A DNA stretch of 64,000 nucleotides from Bradyrhizobium sp. CB1015 (GTDB lineage: Bacteria; Pseudomonadota; Alphaproteobacteria; Rhizobiales; Xanthobacteraceae): positions 6,200,001-6,264,000 of the forward strand of contig NZ_CP104174.1 in NCBI RefSeq assembly GCF_025200925.1. The letters are read 5' to 3'. The notes under the pieces are model-generated. The model worked only from the letters and a program-made list of their open reading frames with translations. It was not told the DNA's origin and searched no databases. Shown one piece after another: positions 17,950-27,024 of this stretch (its first letter is position 1; every line of letters starts with the position of its first letter). A program made the position numbers and the translations under genes.

Positions 17950-18002
17950 AGCGTTTTCGAGCGAAGTGGATCCCGGTTCGCGTCAAGAAAACGCGTCAAA
18001 AC
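17948..18002 (+). repeat. Dispersed repeat family A, copy 2
   Basis: Contains AGCGTTTTCGAGCGAAGTGG at the left and AAGAAAACGCGTCAAAAC at the right; it matches 44139-44194 almost exactly and 5736-5788 in reverse. Its first bases are part of the garD stop codon. Confidence 0.88.
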
Positions 18003-18009
18003 AGAACCG

Positions 18010-18750
18010 TCACGGGCCCTCGACCAGGTGCATGTCGCCCAGCGTGAGCGGCAGGCTGCGCGTGATCAGGTCCGCGATCGCCGCGCGCAGCCGTTCGCTC
18101 GAACCCGCCCCCTCGAACGTCGCTTCGATCGGCCCGCTCGGGCCGGCGATCCGCACCGTTCCGGTATTGTCGAGCGGCGCGGCCGCCCTCTTCTCGATCA
18201 CGTCGAACGACTTGCCCTCGATGAGGCGAACCTCGTACAACGCGTGGATCAGCCCGTAGTCCGCAAGCAGCGTCCGATATTCGGCCAGCCCGACGCCCTC
18301 GACGTTGCGGCCGTTTCCAAGCTTCGATCTCGCCCGGGTGATGACAATATACGCATCCAGTCCCTGCGGCGCGACATCGCTGCGAACCAGCTCCTTGAAC
18401 GGATCGCTGCGCAAGAGATTGACGGGCGCGACCGCCGAGTCCCTGATCGCAGCGAAGGCCGCACGCCGGTAGTTCACCGGCTGCACGCGAAAGCGTCCAC
18501 TCAGCAGCTTCGTCGCCTGCTGGACGATCAGCTCGTCCAGCCCCCATGCGCTGATCGAGGCGGTCTGCGCGGCGTTGTCGAGCCCGGTCAGGCCGGCTCG
18601 CGTCAGGCTGATCTCCTCGCCGATGGCCGAGATGATGCCGACGGTCTTGATCGCCTGGAGCCGGCTCGCGCGCGTCTCGAACGCCGCGGCGGCGCCGAGC
18701 GCGACGCAGGCGATCGCGCAGGCGAGAATTAGGATGACCTTCCCGCGCAT
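18010..18750 (-). CDS. Exported or membrane-anchored protein of unknown function
   Basis: A 246-residue protein with an N-terminal hydrophobic segment (VILILACAIACVALGAAAAF) that is a signal peptide or anchor. The rest looks soluble with an alpha/beta pattern and no motif I recognise. It starts 3 bp after the MipA/OmpV gene, so the two are cotranscribed and it may act with the porin in the envelope. Confidence 0.75.
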   Translation of the reverse strand: MRGKVILILACAIACVALGAAAAFETRASRLQAIKTVGIISAIGEEISLTRAGLTGLDNAAQTASISAWGLDELIVQQATKLLSGRFRVQPVNYRRAAFAAIRDSAVAPVNLLRSDPFKELVRSDVAPQGLDAYIVITRARSKLGNGRNVEGVGLAEYRTLLADYGLIHALYEVRLIEGKSFDVIEKRAAAPLDNTGTVRIAGPSGPIEATFEGAGSSERLRAAIADLITRSLPLTLGDMHLVEGP

Positions 18751-18753
18751 GAT

Positions 18754-19599
18754 CTATCGGATCCTGAAATCGAACGAATAGGACGCACCGAGACCGACGG
18801 TGGTCTGGTTCGAGGATCCCCGCAGCTTCACCAGCGGGCTGTCCGCGGCATCGCCGAGCAGCTTCTCGTATTCGACATAGGCGTGGACCTCCCACTGCGG
18901 ATTGATGCGGTAGGAGATCTGGCTGCCGAAGCCGACCGAGTGCGCACCGCCCTTGGCATTGTAGGTCGGCAACCCCGATGCCAGCGCCTGCACGGCATCG
19001 ACGCCGAAATACGGCGCGGTGGCGTTGGTGCTCTTCCAGGTGAAGCGCGGGCCGGCGGAGATCGTCAGCCTCTGGATCAGTGGGACGATGACGTCGGCCG
19101 AAACATCCGCCACGGTGCCGGTATGACCTCCCATGCCCTGGCGCAACTCGCTGCGCAGGCGTAGCCAGTCGACCGGATAGTACTCGACGAAGCCGCCGAG
19201 CTCATAGGCGGCCTTGACGTCGCCGAGCCCGGTCAGCTCCGCATACTTGCTGCTCTTGCGCGAGGCGACGTATTTGAACGCAGGCCCCGCGCGAAAATTG
19301 CCGATGTCGAGCAGCGCGATGCTGGCGCTGTCGCGCGGTCCGCGAAACTGGTCGATCGATCCGGCGCGGCGGATGGAGAAGATCGGGATCGGAAGAAACT
19401 TCCCGTTGTTCGATCCGACGAACTCGGGCTTGTATTCGCCGCCGATGCCGACCATGACGGTCCAGTTTCCCGATGGCGAGGGCAGCATCGGCAGCTCGAA
19501 TGGCGGCGCTGGCAGCGTGAACGCAGTCTGCGCCGATACTGGCGCAGTTGCCATGATCGCACCGAGTGCGGCGAGACAGGCGGTCGTCCGCCGCACCAT
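18754..19599 (-). CDS. MipA/OmpV family outer-membrane protein
   Basis: About 281 residues with a signal peptide ending near APVSAQ and a beta-barrel pattern of alternating strands ending in an aromatic (GLGASYSFDFRIR). The opening GNWTVMVGIGGEYKPEFVGSNNGKFLPIPIFSIRR is typical of MipA/OmpV scaffold and porin proteins. Start 19599 gives a normal signal peptide; an upstream in-frame ATG at 19638 would add an acidic leader. It is divergent from a response regulator/histidine kinase pair, an arrangement often seen when the two-component system controls the porin. Confidence 0.85.
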   Translation of the reverse strand: MVRRTTACLAALGAIMATAPVSAQTAFTLPAPPFELPMLPSPSGNWTVMVGIGGEYKPEFVGSNNGKFLPIPIFSIRRAGSIDQFRGPRDSASIALLDIGNFRAGPAFKYVASRKSSKYAELTGLGDVKAAYELGGFVEYYPVDWLRLRSELRQGMGGHTGTVADVSADVIVPLIQRLTISAGPRFTWKSTNATAPYFGVDAVQALASGLPTYNAKGGAHSVGFGSQISYRINPQWEVHAYVEYEKLLGDAADSPLVKLRGSSNQTTVGLGASYSFDFRIR

Positions 19600-19712
19600 C
19601 GCCGTGAGGCGGAGAGCGGCTTCTTCGAAATCATTCATTGCGGGGCCCCGGACCGGCCTTGCAGGCCGAGTCGACTGATGTGGTTAGGAGCCACAGCATC
19701 TGGTCCGGCAAA

Positions 19713-19809
19713 ATTGCCCCAAGATTGCAAGGTGCGATCCATGCCTCGGGGACACGTCCGGCGCTGGCCAGGCGCGCCACCGGATCAAGATTGCGCCAAC
19801 ATTGCACGG
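19713..19809. promoter_or_regulatory. Two OmpR-like tandem direct-repeat sites (ATTGC-N6-ATTGC)
   Basis: The divergent region between mipA and the response regulator holds two near-identical 20-bp sites at 19713-19732 and 19790-19809 (17 of 20 identical). Each is made of two ATTGC half-sites 11 bp apart, the one-turn spacing typical of OmpR/PhoB-class regulators. The two sites are 77 bp apart. They are probably operators of the adjacent regulator for both its own promoter and mipA. The rest of 19639-19989 shows no gene. Confidence 0.55.
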
Positions 19810-19989
19810 CCGCGATTACGCCCTCAAAACTTGACGGGCCGGGCCCGCGCGCTCACCCGTTCCTGCCTTTTATTCGCCAAGCTCGCCGCCTTTATGGGAA
19901 CCCTCGCGCACGAGCCGAAACGCCAGAATTCGGCCAGGGAGCGTCACGGTCAGGGTTTTTGTTGCCCCAGAGAGTCAAGGACGACCCGC

Positions 19990-20670
19990 GTGCGCTCCCT
20001 CGTGATCGAAGACGAACCACAGATCGGTGCCTATGTCAGCCGGCTGCTCGGGCAATTGCACGGCATCGTCGACCTCGTCGGCTCGATCGCCGATGCCCGC
20101 CAGGCACTGGACAACTTCAAGTATGATCTGGCGATCGTCGACCGGATGCTGCCCGACGGAGATGCGCTCCAGGTGGTCACGGCGCTGAGCCAATCAGCGG
20201 AGCGGCCCGCAATCATCATGCTGACGTCCAAGGACGCCAAGGAGGATGTCGTCGAAGGGCTCAATGGCGGGGCCGACGACTATCTCGGCAAGCCGTTCGA
20301 GCCGCAGGAGCTGCTTGCGCGGGTGCGCGCGGTGCTGCGCCGGCCCCGGCTGCTCGCGCCTTCGGTGCTGTCGCTCGGCAATGTCGAGCTGCACCTCGGC
20401 AGCAACGAGGCGGTGGTCGCCGACACCAGGGTCCTGCTGCGCCGGCGCGAGGCGCTGATCCTGGGGGCGCTGCTGATGCGGCGCGACCGCGTCATCACCC
20501 GCGCCGCGCTGATCGAGGAGATCTACGGCTTCGACGACGAGATCGAGTCCAACACGCTCGAGGCACAGGTCTCGCGTCTGCGCAAGAAACTGGCCGAGCT
20601 CGGCGGCGACGTCGAGATCCGCAGCATGCGTGGCATCGGCGACATCCTGCGGCTGGCAACGCCGCGATGA
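19990..20670 (+). CDS. OmpR-family response regulator
   Basis: A 226-residue regulator starting at a GTG (19990): receiver domain with E7/D8, phospho-acceptor D51 in AIVDRMLPDG, TSKD switch region and GKPFEP lysine; C-terminal winged helix (residues ~125-226) with LEAQVSRLRKKL and SMRGIGDILR. The open frame continues far upstream, but the extra sequence is not protein-like, and RSLVIEDEP is the canonical receiver start. It overlaps the downstream kinase by 4 bp (ATGA), so translation is coupled. The likely target is the divergent MipA/OmpV operon through the ATTGC repeats. Confidence 0.9.
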   Translation: MRSLVIEDEPQIGAYVSRLLGQLHGIVDLVGSIADARQALDNFKYDLAIVDRMLPDGDALQVVTALSQSAERPAIIMLTSKDAKEDVVEGLNGGADDYLGKPFEPQELLARVRAVLRRPRLLAPSVLSLGNVELHLGSNEAVVADTRVLLRRREALILGALLMRRDRVITRAALIEEIYGFDDEIESNTLEAQVSRLRKKLAELGGDVEIRSMRGIGDILRLATPR

Positions 20671-22031
20671 GGTCGATCGCCCGAACCTTTGCGCTGTCGC
20701 TCGGCATCGCCGCGACGACGGTGTTCCTGATCATGGTCGCGATCTTCGTCTCGAAGTATCCGATGGAGGAACGCGAGTTCAGGGCCTGCCGGGTCGTGGC
20801 CGCCGTTCTCGATCGCGCCACTGAAATCAACGGGCAAAACCTGACGGTACGCCCGACTCCCGCGCTCGAGGAATTGAAGGCGGACAGTCCGAACCTCTGG
20901 TACGTGGTATCAGTGGGCGACTTCGTTAGCGAGTACGGAAGCGAGCACCGGCCGCCGCTTCCTTTCGCATTCCCCTATCGCGGGCCCGTCGGCTTGTCCG
21001 TCTTCAGCACCCACGACCAGAACAGCACGTTCTGTCTCGCCGTCGCGCAACGAGGGCCCCTGCGGCTCACGACGATGGTCGGCGAGCCTCAGGTCCGCTT
21101 CGGCCGGATCGCAAGAAACTTCCTCGTCCGCAACACCTTTTCGATCGCCGTGGTGGCGCTGGCCTTTGCGACGACCGTTGCCGTTGGTTCGGCGCTTGCC
21201 GCACGTTTCGTCTCGCGCGGCATCGAACGGGTGGCACGCCGCGCGCTCGCGATCGATCCCTCGGCGCCGCAAGGCTTGATATCGCTGTCCGAGGTCCCTC
21301 GCGAGTTGCAGCCCCTGGTCGAGGCGCTGAACCGCGCTTTCGGCGAGATCGACGCCTATATCAGGATGCAGCGCCGCTTCCTCGGCAACGCCGCCCATCA
21401 GCTCCGCACGCCACTCACGCTGCTGCGCGCCAAGATCGACGATGTGCCTGACCCGGCCCTGAAAGCCGAGCTGGTGCGCGACGTCCGCCGGCTGACCTCG
21501 CTGGTCTCGGCGATGCTGGACCTGGCGCGACTGCAAAATCATGCGATCGAGAAGCGGCCCATCGATCTTGCCCAGATCACGCTCGACGTGCTGGCCGATT
21601 TCAGCCCCTCGGCGCTGGATGCCGGCATCGAGCTTGCGCTGGAGCAGAATGGGAAAGGTCCATTCGTGGTGCAGGGCGTGGATGCTGCGATCCGCAGCGC
21701 ACTTGCCAATCTGGTCGGCAACGCGCTCATCCACGCCCATGGCGCGCGGCGCATCGTCGCCACGCTCGGCGGTGACGGCGTGTCGATTCACGATGATGGC
21801 GCGGGCTTGCCTGACGGCGCCGAACACCGGCTGACCGAGCCGTTCCAGACCGGTAACGCCGCAGGTGAAGGCGCCGGCCTCGGCCTGTCGATCGTCCGCG
21901 AGATCATGGCGGCCCATGGCGGGGAGTTGATCGTCGCTTCCGCGCCCGGCTGCGGCACGACGATGCGCCTGCGCTTTGCCGCGGCCGCCGCGCCGGCGAG
22001 ATCTGCGCAGCTTGATCTGCAAGAGCATTGA
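20667..22031 (+). CDS. Membrane sensor histidine kinase
   Basis: A 454-residue kinase: TM1 (residues 10-29), periplasmic domain of ~125 residues, TM2 (158-178), short HAMP-like linker, HisKA with H244 in GNAAHQLRTPLT, and HATPase_c with N-box LVGNALIHAHG, G1 HDDGAGL and G2 GEGAGLGLSIV. It is the partner of the response regulator it overlaps. The signal sensed is unknown; the periplasmic domain has two cysteines (C41 and C123). Confidence 0.9.
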   Translation: MRSIARTFALSLGIAATTVFLIMVAIFVSKYPMEEREFRACRVVAAVLDRATEINGQNLTVRPTPALEELKADSPNLWYVVSVGDFVSEYGSEHRPPLPFAFPYRGPVGLSVFSTHDQNSTFCLAVAQRGPLRLTTMVGEPQVRFGRIARNFLVRNTFSIAVVALAFATTVAVGSALAARFVSRGIERVARRALAIDPSAPQGLISLSEVPRELQPLVEALNRAFGEIDAYIRMQRRFLGNAAHQLRTPLTLLRAKIDDVPDPALKAELVRDVRRLTSLVSAMLDLARLQNHAIEKRPIDLAQITLDVLADFSPSALDAGIELALEQNGKGPFVVQGVDAAIRSALANLVGNALIHAHGARRIVATLGGDGVSIHDDGAGLPDGAEHRLTEPFQTGNAAGEGAGLGLSIVREIMAAHGGELIVASAPGCGTTMRLRFAAAAAPARSAQLDLQEH

Positions 22032-22224
22032 GCGGAGCGCAGCGGCGCCTTCCGCGAAACCGTCCGGAAACATTGGAGCGGAAAACTTCTTCCGCGTTTC
22101 GTCCCTTCGCATCACGCAATCAATATCTGCGCCGAAGACAACGGGAATGTTCGCGCACGAGCGAACCTGTGCCGCCATCGCGGCGACCAAACCATCGATT
22201 CACATCTTCCACGGAGATTTTCCA

Positions 22225-22494
22225 ATGCGTGTTGTCTCGATGATTGCCGTTGCCGGCGCCATGATTGCAAGCTCGGCTGCCGCGTTCGCCAGCGAGCTTC
22301 CCTCTTACGAAGTGACGTCGTTTCCGATCACGGCGACGCAGGTGCAGGTGCTCGGCGCCGCCGGCGTCGAGGAGCAGTCGACCGCGCCCACCATGATCGT
22401 CGCCGGAATGCCGGCCTCGCCGGTGCAGGTCTCCGTGCTGTCACCGCGGATCAAGCAGCTCGCGAGCGCGGGTTCGAATAACCAGGCGCACTAG
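22225..22494 (+). CDS. Small exported protein of unknown function
   Basis: An 89-residue product with a clear signal peptide (MRVVSMIAVAGAMIASSAAAFA-S, cleavage near residue 23) and a short, Val/Pro/Ser-rich mature part. ATG 22225 has ACGGAG 9-14 bp upstream; the longer open frame upstream is not protein-like. No recognised domain. It lies ~190 bp after the histidine kinase and may be in a separate unit. Confidence 0.65.
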   Translation: MRVVSMIAVAGAMIASSAAAFASELPSYEVTSFPITATQVQVLGAAGVEEQSTAPTMIVAGMPASPVQVSVLSPRIKQLASAGSNNQAH

Positions 22495-22504
22495 GCTTGG
22501 CTTT

Positions 22505-22543
22505 GTCATTCCGGGTTCGGCGCTTCGCGCCGACCGGAATGAC
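22505..22543. repeat. Palindromic hairpin between convergent genes
   Basis: GTCATTCCGG / CCGGAATGAC arms with inner GGCGC-TTC-GCGCC form one near-perfect hairpin. It lies exactly between two converging genes and may serve as a bidirectional transcript end. It belongs to the repeat family seen at 1-36 and 42986-43108. Confidence 0.75.
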
Positions 22544-22551
22544 ATGCGCGT

Positions 22552-22905
22552 CTACGTCATGCTGCCCGGCATGAAGCAGCGCACGCGCGGATGGCCGTCG
22601 ATATAGTGCTTCCACACCATGGTGCGGCCGATCTTGTTCGGCACGGTGATCACCGCGCCGTCGGGCACCACGACCCACTCGTCGTCGAGGCGCACGCGGT
22701 AGCGACCGCGATCGGACTCCCAATCGACGTCGGCGATGACGTAGCCGTCCGCATCCGAGCAACATTGCCCGAACTCGCTACGCAGACTCTCGAACCAGGG
22801 TTTTAGGGGCGAGTTGGCGAAGCGGCCGTCGTCGCGCGCCAGCGCCGAATGCGTCAGAACCGTCAGCCCCAGCAGCACGGCGGCACACTGTCTTGCAGGT
22901 TTCAT
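22552..22905 (-). CDS. Exported protein of unknown function
   Basis: A 117-residue protein with signal peptide (MKPARQCAAVLLGLTVLTHSALA). The mature part contains CCSDADGYVI with adjacent cysteines, a tryptophan-rich DVDWESDRGRYRVRLDDEW segment, and a final CFMPG. I recognise it only as a conserved-looking hypothetical of rhizobia. Start 22905 is chosen for the signal peptide over the in-frame ATG at 22941. Confidence 0.7.
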   Translation of the reverse strand: MKPARQCAAVLLGLTVLTHSALARDDGRFANSPLKPWFESLRSEFGQCCSDADGYVIADVDWESDRGRYRVRLDDEWVVVPDGAVITVPNKIGRTMVWKHYIDGHPRVRCFMPGSMT

Positions 22906-23186
22906 GTGGTCTCCGCGGTCGAAGTGATCACCGCGGGGCAAACGCTGCCGTCCGCCCTCCGCATGGTGCGCGGCAGGCGTGGAGACGGCGACTCGCTCCC
23001 CCAGCAGCTTTGCCGACAGCTATGCAAATCCGGCGCCAGCTCGCATTCCGGGGAACTACTGGAGCGGTCTGCGGCGCATTCGCCTCTTCGGCGAAGCTGG
23101 CCGCACAGGTTGGAGACCCGGTGGCGGGGAAGGCCTCTGCGCCAAGGCGGGAGGTATTGAGGCCGCGCAGCGCGCGACCTGTGCCC
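22906..23186. other. Intergenic stretch without recognised content
   Basis: There are 281 bp between two minus-strand genes. Open frames here are arginine- and serine-rich and look like chance frames. No repeat family or terminator was recognised. Confidence 0.5.
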
Positions 23187-23780
23187 TTACTGCTTCGCCG
23201 GCGCCATCATCGCGCCGCCCTTCTTCGCCGCGGGCGCCGGTTGCTTTGCGGCTGCAGCCTGCGCGGGCAGGTATTTTGCCACGATGGCAGGATCGACCTG
23301 CGCGATGTAGGCATCCGGCAGGCGCGTCCAGGTTTCGTCCTTGCCGAGCAGCGCGATGCCGAGATAGCCGCGCAGCGTCAGGGTCTGGCCGTCGGGGCTG
23401 ACCCGCATGTTGGCCTTCCAGATCTGGCCGTCGCGCGGATTGAGCACGTTGCCGCCTTCATACTTCAATCCTTCGCGCTTCATGTTGCGGACGAAGGAGA
23501 TGCCGAGCACCCGAGCGTTCTTGCGATCGTCGGTGCACTTGGAGCAGACCTCGTTCGGGTCGTCGGTCGGCCGTGGGAAGGTCTTGGCGATCACGCCTTC
23601 GAAGACGCCGTTGTGGTCGACGAAGAGGAACCATCCGACCGTCCTGCCGTCTTCGACCTTCTGCCAGAGGCCCGCCGCCGTGGGCTCGGCGGTCTGCGCC
23701 ACACACGGCGTCACCGTCGCGAGCGACAATGCGAGCGCGAGGAAGGAGAGCAGCCGAGAGCTGGAAACGAGAGTCCGCAT
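23187..23780 (-). CDS. DUF2147 family exported protein
   Basis: A 197-residue protein with signal peptide ending near PCVAQ and a DUF2147 beta-sandwich ([67 protein letters not shown]). The C terminus is Ala/Lys/Pro-rich. Start 23780 has AAGGTG six bases upstream; an in-frame ATG two codons earlier (23786) is the alternative. The ribosome site lies in a 17-bp unit that is perfectly duplicated. Molecular function of the family is not established. Confidence 0.85.
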   Translation of the reverse strand: MRTLVSSSRLLSFLALALSLATVTPCVAQTAEPTAAGLWQKVEDGRTVGWFLFVDHNGVFEGVIAKTFPRPTDDPNEVCSKCTDDRKNARVLGISFVRNMKREGLKYEGGNVLNPRDGQIWKANMRVSPDGQTLTLRGYLGIALLGKDETWTRLPDAYIAQVDPAIVAKYLPAQAAAAKQPAPAAKKGGAMMAPAKQ

Positions 23781-23785
23781 TATCA

Positions 23786-23819
23786 TCACCTTGCTGAGCC
23801 AATCACCTTGCTGAGCCAA
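23786..23819 (-). repeat. Two perfect 17-bp tandem repeats carrying the ribosome binding site
   Basis: The unit TTGGCTCAGCAAGGTGA (minus strand) occurs twice head to tail immediately before the DUF2147 start, duplicating the AAGGTG Shine-Dalgarno. Degenerate TTGGCT/TTGGCC words continue upstream at 23830, 23845 and 23857, with 12-17-bp spacing. Confidence 0.8.
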
Positions 23820-23952
23820 GACTTCGCAGAGCCAAACTGTGCTAAGCCAAAAACCTGGCCAAGCCTACGACCGGAATGGCCGCAGACTACGGCGATTTCG
23901 CGAACGGTTCCAGCACCAGAAACATGGGGCATCGCTGCCCCGAGCGCTTCCG

Positions 23953-24990
<1,038 letters not shown>

Positions 24991-25161
24991 TTATCGATCG
25001 TTATCGGTTGGACGGCGCCCGTTGGGCAGAGGTGACCCTGCCTGTCTAGCCAACGGGGATGGAACAGGGAAGGCATAAAAGCGGGATCGTCCCGCAGCCG
25101 CCCACTTGCCGGGCCAAAATAACTGGGCTGTAACGAGGATGGATATGACGGAGATCAATCG

Positions 25162-25629
25162 GTGAACGCACCAGCCCGCCTCGACACGCCCCCGCGCCTT
25201 GAGGACTTTCCGTTTCGCCTCAGCGACAACGTCCGGTTCGGCGACTTAGACCCGAACCAGCACGTCAACAACGCGGTCTACGCCACTTATTTCGAGACCG
25301 GCCGTGTCACGCTGATGAAGCTTCCCGAATACGGGCTGACCCCGCCGGGGCTCGCCTGGATCATGGTGCGGCTCGACATGCACTTTCGCGCCGAGCTGCA
25401 CTGGCCGAGCACGATCGAGCTTGGCCTCGGCGTCGTCAAGCTCGGGCGAACGTCGGTGACATTCGAGCAGGTCGTGTTCTCGAACGGCACGTGCATTGCG
25501 TCGGCGACGTCGGTCGGCGTCCTGCTCGACGAGGTCACGCGGCGACCCGCGCCGCTGAGCGCAGAGGTGATCGAGAAGCTCAGACCCTGGCACAAGCGCG
25601 GCATCGAGGTCGCGCCGCCGAGCATTTAG
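25162..25629 (+). CDS. Acyl-CoA thioesterase (4HBT hotdog family)
   Basis: A 155-residue hotdog-fold protein with the 4-hydroxybenzoyl-CoA thioesterase-like pattern RFGDLDPNQHVNNAVYATYFETGR (residues ~26-49). This is the Asp-x-x-x-HVNN motif of the YbgC/FadM-like group. The start is a GTG with GACGGAG upstream. The TAG stop is the first part of a family B repeat. The acyl substrate is unknown. Confidence 0.85.
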   Translation: MNAPARLDTPPRLEDFPFRLSDNVRFGDLDPNQHVNNAVYATYFETGRVTLMKLPEYGLTPPGLAWIMVRLDMHFRAELHWPSTIELGLGVVKLGRTSVTFEQVVFSNGTCIASATSVGVLLDEVTRRPAPLSAEVIEKLRPWHKRGIEVAPPSI

Positions 25630-25737
25630 AGCATGATCCGGAAAAGTGTGTAGCGGTTTTCCGGAAAGATCATGCTCAAACAATAACCTTAACCTAAAGC
25701 GCGATGACGATTCATCCTAATCGCATCGCGCTTTAGT
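25628..25737. repeat. Dispersed repeat family B, copy 1
   Basis: Two hairpins in a row: GCATGATCCGGAAAA with TTTTCCGGAAAGATCATGC, then AAAGCGCGATG with CATCGCGCTTT. The same composite occurs at 57553-57654. The thioesterase stop codon overlaps the left edge. Confidence 0.88.
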
Positions 25738-25765
25738 CTACTTGGATTAGTCTACTTGGCGACGA

Positions 25766-26086
25766 TCAGGCCTGGCGCTCGGGCGTCGCCACGACGAGAC
25801 CGTCGAGCTCGTCGGAGACCTTGATCTGGCAAGACAGGCGCGAATTCGGGCGCACGTCGAAGCCGAAGTCGAGCATGTCCTCTTCCATCGGCGTCGGGCT
25901 GCCGACCTTCTCGCGCCAGGTTTCGTCGACATAGACATGGCAGGTCGCGCAGGCGCAGGCGCCGCCGCATTCGGCCTCGATGCCGGGAATGCTGTTGCGG
26001 ATCGCAGCTTCCATCACGGTTGCGCCGTTCTCGATTTCCACCGTGCGGGTTTCGCCCTTGTGGTCGACAAAGTGAATCTTGGCCAT
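25766..26086 (-). CDS. [2Fe-2S] ferredoxin, adrenodoxin/putidaredoxin type
   Basis: A 106-residue ferredoxin with ligand cysteines C40-x5-C46-x2-C49 and C86 (SCQI), the vertebrate/ISC-type spacing. An extra cysteine, C44, lies inside the loop. It serves as a low-potential electron carrier, e.g. for P450s, Fe-S assembly or oxygenases. The thioredoxin-like FNR at 23953 is the likely reductase. Start 26086 gives the canonical [12 protein letters not shown] opening; the frame upstream is not protein-like. Confidence 0.93.
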   Translation of the reverse strand: MAKIHFVDHKGETRTVEIENGATVMEAAIRNSIPGIEAECGGACACATCHVYVDETWREKVGSPTPMEEDMLDFGFDVRPNSRLSCQIKVSDELDGLVVATPERQA

Positions 26087-26165
26087 GTGTGCTCGTGCTG
26101 CCGCGGTGCTTTGAATGAAGGAGGGTCCCGGCTGTCCTATAACGGGTCGGTCAGCCCGGCGCCAT

Positions 26166-26220
26166 AGCGTTTTGTTGCGATTTGAATCCCGCTTTGCGGG
26201 AAGAAAACGCGTCAAAACAA
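26166..26220 (+). repeat. Dispersed repeat family A, variant copy 3
   Basis: It keeps the AGCGTTTT left end and AAGAAAACGCGTCAAAAC right end but has a different centre with its own CCCGCTTTGCGGG hairpin. It sits between the ferredoxin promoter and the Hpt gene end. Confidence 0.8.
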
Positions 26221-26251
26221 GCGACTAGAGCCCGGCTCCGGCCGTATCGGC

Positions 26252-26626
26252 TTAACGCTTCAGCATCGCCGCGATGGCAGCGCGGGCCTCGGCCACTGCC
26301 TCTTTCAGTGCGGCCAGGGCGTGGGGCCGGCCATGGCCGGTCCGGATCGCAGTCTCCAGGCTGGTTGCGGCATCGGCGACCGCAAAGGCGCCGATCCCGC
26401 GCGCCGAGCCCTTGAGCTTGTGCGCGAGCGCGCCGGTCTCGGCCGGCAATGCCGTCATCGCTACGAGCAGACGGGCCGCCTGCTCCGCGAACATGGCCAG
26501 CACTTCCTGCTCCAGCTCAGCATCGCCGAGCGTCATCCGGGAGAGGTGATCGAGGTCGAGCGGGCTGTCGATCGGCGCAAGCGGGGGCGAAGGCATCCAG
26601 TCCATCCGTTGCAGTTCAGGTGTCAT
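26252..26626 (-). CDS. Histidine phosphotransfer (Hpt) domain protein
   Basis: A 124-residue helical protein with the Hpt signature AHKLKGSARGIGAF and phospho-acceptor H69. It is a stand-alone phosphorelay shuttle, with no kinase or receiver domain attached. The start may be 26626 or an upstream ATG at 26644. It is divergent from the giant growth-pole protein across a region containing a CtrA-type box; a link to the cell-cycle relay is possible but not shown. Confidence 0.85.
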   Translation of the reverse strand: MTPELQRMDWMPSPPLAPIDSPLDLDHLSRMTLGDAELEQEVLAMFAEQAARLLVAMTALPAETGALAHKLKGSARGIGAFAVADAATSLETAIRTGHGRPHALAALKEAVAEARAAIAAMLKR

Positions 26627-27024
26627 GGCGCAGGGCCCCGGCATCGCGCGACGTCCGCCGGTCCGGCGGTCAGGTTCCCCTCACCCAAGCATGGAAATGG
26701 TTAACGAAATGTTTGGGGGATTTGACGCAGATCCGCCGGTTTATTGACGAAAAGTTGCCGCAATCGGCCGAGTCCAGTGGAGAATTCCATTGATTGCTAA
26801 GGCGTTACGGCCCGATCCTGTTAACGATGATTAAGAATGTCTTAATCGCGGGCATTTCATTCGCGACGCTCTGCCAATAGGATGTTGCAGAAATTGGCGG
26901 ACAAGCCGTCCGGGTGGGGGACGGCTCGGAGATCCGCGCAAGCGGCATGATCCGGTCTGTGGGCTTGCGCCGCGCGCAGGGCTCGCGGGGGGACGCGTAC
27001 AAGTAACGAGGGCTCGGACTGAAC
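26627..27024. promoter_or_regulatory. Divergent control region with CtrA-type box
   Basis: This 398-bp gap between the Hpt gene and the giant coiled-coil gene has a lower GC core. TTAA-N7-TTAA (26831-26845) is an exact CtrA recognition pattern, and a further TTAA lies at 26821, 6 bp before it. Another TTAA at 26701 is followed 7 bp later by TTTG, a half match. The exact box is ~180 bp from the ATG at 27025. CtrA is the cell-cycle master regulator of alphaproteobacteria. Confidence 0.55.

Noticed and set aside
22468..22485. GGGTTCGAATAACC resembling a tRNA T-loop
   Set aside because: No acceptor, D or anticodon stems can be formed around it, and it lies in the coding sequence of a small exported protein.
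25081..25095. GCGGGATCGTCCCGC hairpin followed by T residues on the minus strand, as a terminator or attenuator of the ferredoxin reductase gene
   Set aside because: The stem is short, the loop is 3 nt and the T-tract is only four bases. No upstream minus-strand gene ends there.
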